Positions 60,369 to 64,000 of a stretch of 64,000 bases of DNA are shown here, one piece after another. Both the position numbers and the translations under genes were made by a program. The notes under the pieces were generated by a model. That model ran no database searches. It saw only the letters and a list, made by a program, of their open reading frames with translations, and was not told the origin of the DNA. The DNA comes from Bacteroidota bacterium. GTDB taxonomy: Bacteria > Bacteroidota > Bacteroidia > Chitinophagales > Saprospiraceae. Positions within the stretch are counted from its first letter, which is position 1. Every line of letters starts with the position of its first letter. Location of the stretch: NCBI GenBank assembly GCA_030147525.1, contig JASBVF010000058.1:124001-188000 (forward strand), written 5' to 3'.

Positions 60369-63300
60369 ATGAAGATTTTTTCTAAAAATACCTGGGCAGC
60401 ATGCCTGCTAAGTATGCTGGGAATGACATTGTCGTTTCATTCCTGCCACAAACCTGCCGAAACGCAGGTGGAGCAAATCCTGCTCCCCTTCGAAGGCGTG
60501 GACAATGCCCAGATCGAAGCCGTGCTGGAGGGGCTGACACTGGAAGAAAAAATCGGGCAACTCATCGTTTGGCAGCCTGACACCGGTGACTCGCTGCAGA
60601 TACAGCAGCTTTACGCAAATGCCGCCAATGGCCAGATAGGCGGCGTACTGCTGGAAGGATTAACAATAGCAGACTACATGCACGCAGCCGACAGCCTGCG
60701 CAGATCGGTCAAACTACCGCTTTTTTTTGCCACCCGTGAAAAAGTTTCCCTGCACAATCAGTTCTCAGGATTGCCCCGCTTCCCATTGCCAGCTACCCTG
60801 GCTGCTATAGATTCATCCGGCCTGCACCGGGTACTGGAGCAGCATTACGTCCGGCAATGCAAAGCGCTTGGTATCAACTTTTCATTGAGCCCGACCCTGA
60901 AACAAGATGACCCCGGCACAGAAAGTTTTGATTTTCAAACATTTGAAAGCGATAAAAAAAGTATTGCCGAGCGATCCCACTGGGTGGCTCAAAGATTGCA
61001 ACGAAACCGGATTTTCACAGCGGCTGATTGCTTTTCAGAATTTCTTTTTGTTGAAAATGACACCATCCGGGACAGTCTGCTTCACCATTTTTTAATCCAT
61101 ACCAAGGTGGGCCTAACCGGCCTAAAGGTTGGAGATGACATTTTTAAAACTGACACGCTGCGGTACGCTCCTGCCGGATTTGTGCATGACTTTCTTCGTG
61201 AGTATCTCGATTTCAATGGCCTGATGATCGTCACGTTAGCGCCCAACGAGTCGCCGGAGCAAAAACTACTTAAAGGTGCTGATATTTTTGTGACGCCGGA
61301 TGCCGAAAGAAATTTTTTGGTCATGCGGAAACTGGTCGACAGCGGCAAAGTTTCAATAACTGACATTGATCAGAAAGTAAGGCAGATCCTGAAGGCCAAA
61401 GCTTGGGTGCACGGCGGCAAATTACCCATCGAAATGACCGTCTTCCCGATGGATTCCACAAAACAACACCGGGTAAAGCTGGTATCCGTCGCTAAAAAAA
61501 GCCCGCCGGGCATATTGCGAAGGCAACTTCCCCGGCCTGATGACCTCTATTATCGCATCGGAGAAATCGAGTGTTATTTCGAAGACCCGAACTGGGGTTT
61601 TTTCATCGGAAATCTATTTGAAAACTCTGTCGTGCTGGCCCGTGACGGACGGAAAGTATTGCCCTTTAAAAATATCTACGATACAGATTTTCAAGTGTTT
61701 GGATATGGGCGCCGGCCTTTCCGGCATTTTCAAAACTTTTTTCTGAAATACGCCGGTTTCAAGCACCACAGTCTTCAGATTCCTCCATCAGGAGAGCTGG
61801 CACCGGTCACGTTGGCGAATGCCGGTGAATCGACCGCCGCCGTCGTTTTGCTGGACAGTATTGACCTGAAGGCAGGGTTTCACAAAAAATTTATCGAAAG
61901 CATCAACACGCTGGCCCGTACCTCCCAAGTCGTGCTGGTGAATTTCGGGAACCCGAAAAACCTGCAACATTTCACCGCCGACATCGCCTGCGTCCAGATT
62001 TTTGAGCGCAATGATCATACTGAAATTTACACTGCCCAGATGTTGTTTGGAGGAGTCAGCTCCGAGGGGCGGATGCCGGTTGCCGTGTCGGAAAGCCTCC
62101 CGTACGGTATCCGGGTGAGCCATGCGCCCGTGCGTCTGGGGTTTGCGACAGCAGAAAAAACCGGCATTCTGCAGGAACGACTGGTCAGTATCAACGCTAT
62201 TGCCGAGTCAGCCATCGACAAGGGCGTATTTCCGGGTTGCCAGATCGTAGTTGCTAAAGACGGGAAGGTGATTTACTCTCAGGCGCTTGGATATCATACT
62301 TACGACAAAAAGAAGAAAACCCCCGTGCAGATCGATGACCTGTTCGATATCGCCTCCGTCACAAAAGTGGCCTCGACTACCCTGGCAGTGATGAGATTAA
62401 CAGAGCAACAAAGAATCGACCTGAAGCGAACGCTCGGGGAATACCTGCCAGCCTCTGCCAGGACTGACGTCGGGGAAATCAAAATCAGGGACTTACTCCT
62501 TCACAACTCAGGCCTTCAGGCGCAAATGCCGCTGACCCATCTTTTTTCTTACAAAAATGTGCCCTCCAGAGGCTGCAACACCTACTTCTGCCGCAAAAGG
62601 CAAGGACGCTACAGCGTGAAAGTAGCAGACGGCCTCTACCTGCGCCAGGATTTTCAGGATACTATCAGCCGGCGGGTTTACCGCCTACCGGTAAACCGTC
62701 AGCGTTTTCGCTACAGTGATGTAAATTATTTTCTACTTCAGAAACTGGTTGAAAATACGACACGGACAGACCTTGATCAATACGTTTTTGAAAATATTTA
62801 CCGGCCGCTCGGCTTGCGGTTTATGACTTACAACCCGCTTGAAAAGTTTGAAAAGAAACAAATTATCCCGACTGAAAATGACCGCTACTGGCGAAAAACG
62901 CTCGTGCACGGCTACGTCCATGATCCGGCCGCAGCATTGCTGGGAGGCGTAGGCGGCAATGCCGGTGTTTTTTCCAATGCCGAAGATTTGACGGTGCTTT
63001 TCCAGATGTTGCTCAATGGCGGTGATTACGGCGGCACGCAGTTTTTCGAGCCCGGTAATGTCGGCGCTTACACGGAGGCTAAATATGGAAACCATCGGGG
63101 CCTCGGCTTCGACAAACCGGTCAACCGCCGCTACCCGACTTACTCGAAAGATGCCTCTCCCCAAAGCTACGGGCACACCGGATTTACCGGCACCTGCGTT
63201 TGGGTGGATCCCGAAGAAAACCTGGTTTACGTTTTCCTGTCGAACCGGGTGCACCCCAGCGGCCGCAACGGGAAAATTTTTACCGAAGCAACCAGAAGCC

Positions 63301-63386
63301 GCATCCACGAAGTGGTGTATGATGCGTTAGGGTCGTTTCGGCACGAACTGCCGGAGCTGACCGGTGAAATGATTGAGGAAGATTAG
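60369..63386 (+). CDS. GH3-like domain fused to a serine beta-lactamase/transpeptidase-like domain
   Basis: A 1005-residue lipoprotein (lipobox LSFHSC). Residues 45-345 align with the TIM barrel of GH3 enzymes (LEEKIGQLIVWQPD, IGGVLLEGLTIADYM), and 390-590 with the accessory sandwich. The usual NagZ-like KHFPGHG..D catalytic block is not there: that region reads RIFTAADCFSEFLFVENDT, and the nucleophile Asp strand is LMIVTLAPNES. The C-terminal domain has all serine-hydrolase motifs: S-V-T-K (IASVTKVAS), YSDVN, and HTGFTG. Such GH3/beta-lactamase fusions are known in Bacteroidota, but here the glycosidase half seems inactive. Confidence 0.8.
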   Translation: MKIFSKNTWAACLLSMLGMTLSFHSCHKPAETQVEQILLPFEGVDNAQIEAVLEGLTLEEKIGQLIVWQPDTGDSLQIQQLYANAANGQIGGVLLEGLTIADYMHAADSLRRSVKLPLFFATREKVSLHNQFSGLPRFPLPATLAAIDSSGLHRVLEQHYVRQCKALGINFSLSPTLKQDDPGTESFDFQTFESDKKSIAERSHWVAQRLQRNRIFTAADCFSEFLFVENDTIRDSLLHHFLIHTKVGLTGLKVGDDIFKTDTLRYAPAGFVHDFLREYLDFNGLMIVTLAPNESPEQKLLKGADIFVTPDAERNFLVMRKLVDSGKVSITDIDQKVRQILKAKAWVHGGKLPIEMTVFPMDSTKQHRVKLVSVAKKSPPGILRRQLPRPDDLYYRIGEIECYFEDPNWGFFIGNLFENSVVLARDGRKVLPFKNIYDTDFQVFGYGRRPFRHFQNFFLKYAGFKHHSLQIPPSGELAPVTLANAGESTAAVVLLDSIDLKAGFHKKFIESINTLARTSQVVLVNFGNPKNLQHFTADIACVQIFERNDHTEIYTAQMLFGGVSSEGRMPVAVSESLPYGIRVSHAPVRLGFATAEKTGILQERLVSINAIAESAIDKGVFPGCQIVVAKDGKVIYSQALGYHTYDKKKKTPVQIDDLFDIASVTKVASTTLAVMRLTEQQRIDLKRTLGEYLPASARTDVGEIKIRDLLLHNSGLQAQMPLTHLFSYKNVPSRGCNTYFCRKRQGRYSVKVADGLYLRQDFQDTISRRVYRLPVNRQRFRYSDVNYFLLQKLVENTTRTDLDQYVFENIYRPLGLRFMTYNPLEKFEKKQIIPTENDRYWRKTLVHGYVHDPAAALLGGVGGNAGVFSNAEDLTVLFQMLLNGGDYGGTQFFEPGNVGAYTEAKYGNHRGLGFDKPVNRRYPTYSKDASPQSYGHTGFTGTCVWVDPEENLVYVFLSNRVHPSGRNGKIFTEATRSRIHEVVYDALGSFRHELPELTGEMIEED

Positions 63387-63387
63387 G

Positions 63388-63480
63388 AAGAGGTTAATGG
63401 GTTAAAAGTTGAAGGGGTTAAAATGCGTGCCATTTTAACCCCTTCAACATATAAACTTTTAAACCTTTCACCCTTTCACT
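63388..63480. repeat. Word-iterated inverted repeat between convergent genes (GGTTAAAA word)
   Basis: The left arm (63388-63430) carries GGTTAA, GGGTTAAAAG, TTGAAGG and GGTTAAAATG. The right arm (63432-63480) on the other strand carries the same. An 18-bp perfect stem (GTTGAAGGGGTTAAAATG with its inverse) encloses a short CGTGC loop. Between the stops of two convergent genes it may terminate both. Confidence 0.82.
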
Positions 63481-64000
63481 GATGATTCCAGTCGAATTGA
63501 TCCATGTTCAGCAAACTTGCCTTCAGTAAATCAATACAATTCCGGATATCCTCTTTGTGCGCCATTTCAATGACCGAATGAATGTGACGGGTAGGAATTG
63601 AAATAGCTCCGGTGATGGCTCCGCTCTTTCCGGAACGCTGCATGCCGTAGGCATCGGTAGCGCCGCCGGTAAGTATTTCGGGCTGCCATTTTATGGTATG
63701 TTTTTTAGCTAAATCCTTAAGGTAATTCACCATCCGGTAGTCGCAGATGACGCCTCCGTCCATGATTTTAATGGCAGCGCCGTGGCCAAGTCGGCTGATC
63801 ATTTCATGAGGCTGGGCGCCGGGTACATCGAAAGCGATAGTCGTGTCAACGGCAATGCCAAAATCAGGATCAATGCGATGGGTAGCCGAGATGGCGCCCC
63901 GAATCCCTACCTCCTCCTGCACAGTGAAAACGCCGTAGACGTCGAAGGGCAATTCCTTGTCTTTCAGTTCCCTCAGTGCCTCGATGAGGATGAAAACCGA
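63476..64000 (-). CDS. M42 family metallopeptidase (glutamyl aminopeptidase/cellulase M-like), N-terminal part off the window
   Basis: The minus-strand frame is open to the right edge (174 codons, N-terminus missing). The visible part includes VYGVFTVQEEVGIRGAISATHRIDPDFGIAVDTTIAFDVPGA: EE of the peptidase's catalytic and zinc motif, with the following Asp. Also ILTGGATDAYGMQRSGKSGAITGAISIPTRHIHSVIEMAHKEDIRNCIDLLKA, the zinc-binding His at RHIHS and the M42 end. Likely a cytoplasmic tetrahedral aminopeptidase acting on short peptides. The catalytic Asp near the N-terminus is outside the window. Confidence 0.9.
   Translation of the reverse strand, partial: SVFILIEALRELKDKELPFDVYGVFTVQEEVGIRGAISATHRIDPDFGIAVDTTIAFDVPGAQPHEMISRLGHGAAIKIMDGGVICDYRMVNYLKDLAKKHTIKWQPEILTGGATDAYGMQRSGKSGAITGAISIPTRHIHSVIEMAHKEDIRNCIDLLKASLLNMDQFDWNHQ

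Overview
The window looks like a chromosomal segment from a Bacteroidota bacterium, most likely of the Saprospiria type (Lewinella/Haliscomenobacter-like). The reasons are type IX secretion C-terminal sorting domains (720-1949, 42518-43789), DUF4340, DUF4836-like, DUF6265 and DUF6090 relatives, a hybrid two-component regulator with an AraC output domain, Bacteroidota-type promoters (TTTG ... TAnnTTTG), and many secreted lipoproteins. No rRNA or tRNA gene was seen. Genus-level placement is inference.

Layout. 1-12.4 kb is almost all on the minus strand: an edge-truncated zinc phospholipase C-like protein, a T9SS cargo, a Tricorn-like protease, a XisH/XisI pair, a GMC oxidoreductase, membrane and DUF4340 proteins, alpha-glucan phosphorylase and a lipoprotein. 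12.5-17.3 kb runs on the plus strand: lipoproteins, a DUF4836-like protein, AlkD-type DNA alkylation repair and a CDF metal transporter. 18-24 kb is a TolC/MFP/RND efflux operon interrupted by a small antisense gene. 24-37 kb is the accessory zone. It holds an AT-rich HEPN gene, a toxin-antitoxin pair, an unknown gene behind a 41-bp tandem palindromic array, a very unusual RelE-like/UvrD helicase/ankyrin protein with a small partner, a divergent PEP carboxylase, and a REP-associated tyrosine transposase (RAYT) among its REP hairpins. 37-64 kb is mostly housekeeping and surface functions: KatG, an M43 protease, an esterase, an L,D-transpeptidase, a hybrid sensor kinase, a PLP enzyme, a nucleotide cyclase, biotin carboxylase, MltA, a cold-shock protein, a GH3/beta-lactamase fusion and an edge-truncated M42 peptidase.

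Two layers of non-coding structure stand out. First, a REP family (8 recognisable cores with GCAAGTG/CACTTGC arms) surrounds the RAYT gene and marks the edges of accessory genes. Second, at least eight intergenic gaps hold inverted repeats whose arms are built by iterating a short word. Each gap uses its own word, and at one site the two arms carry the same words in a different order, so simple point-mutational decay of a palindrome does not explain them. The RAYT module is itself bracketed by such arms, which suggests, without proving, a mechanistic link between the two systems.
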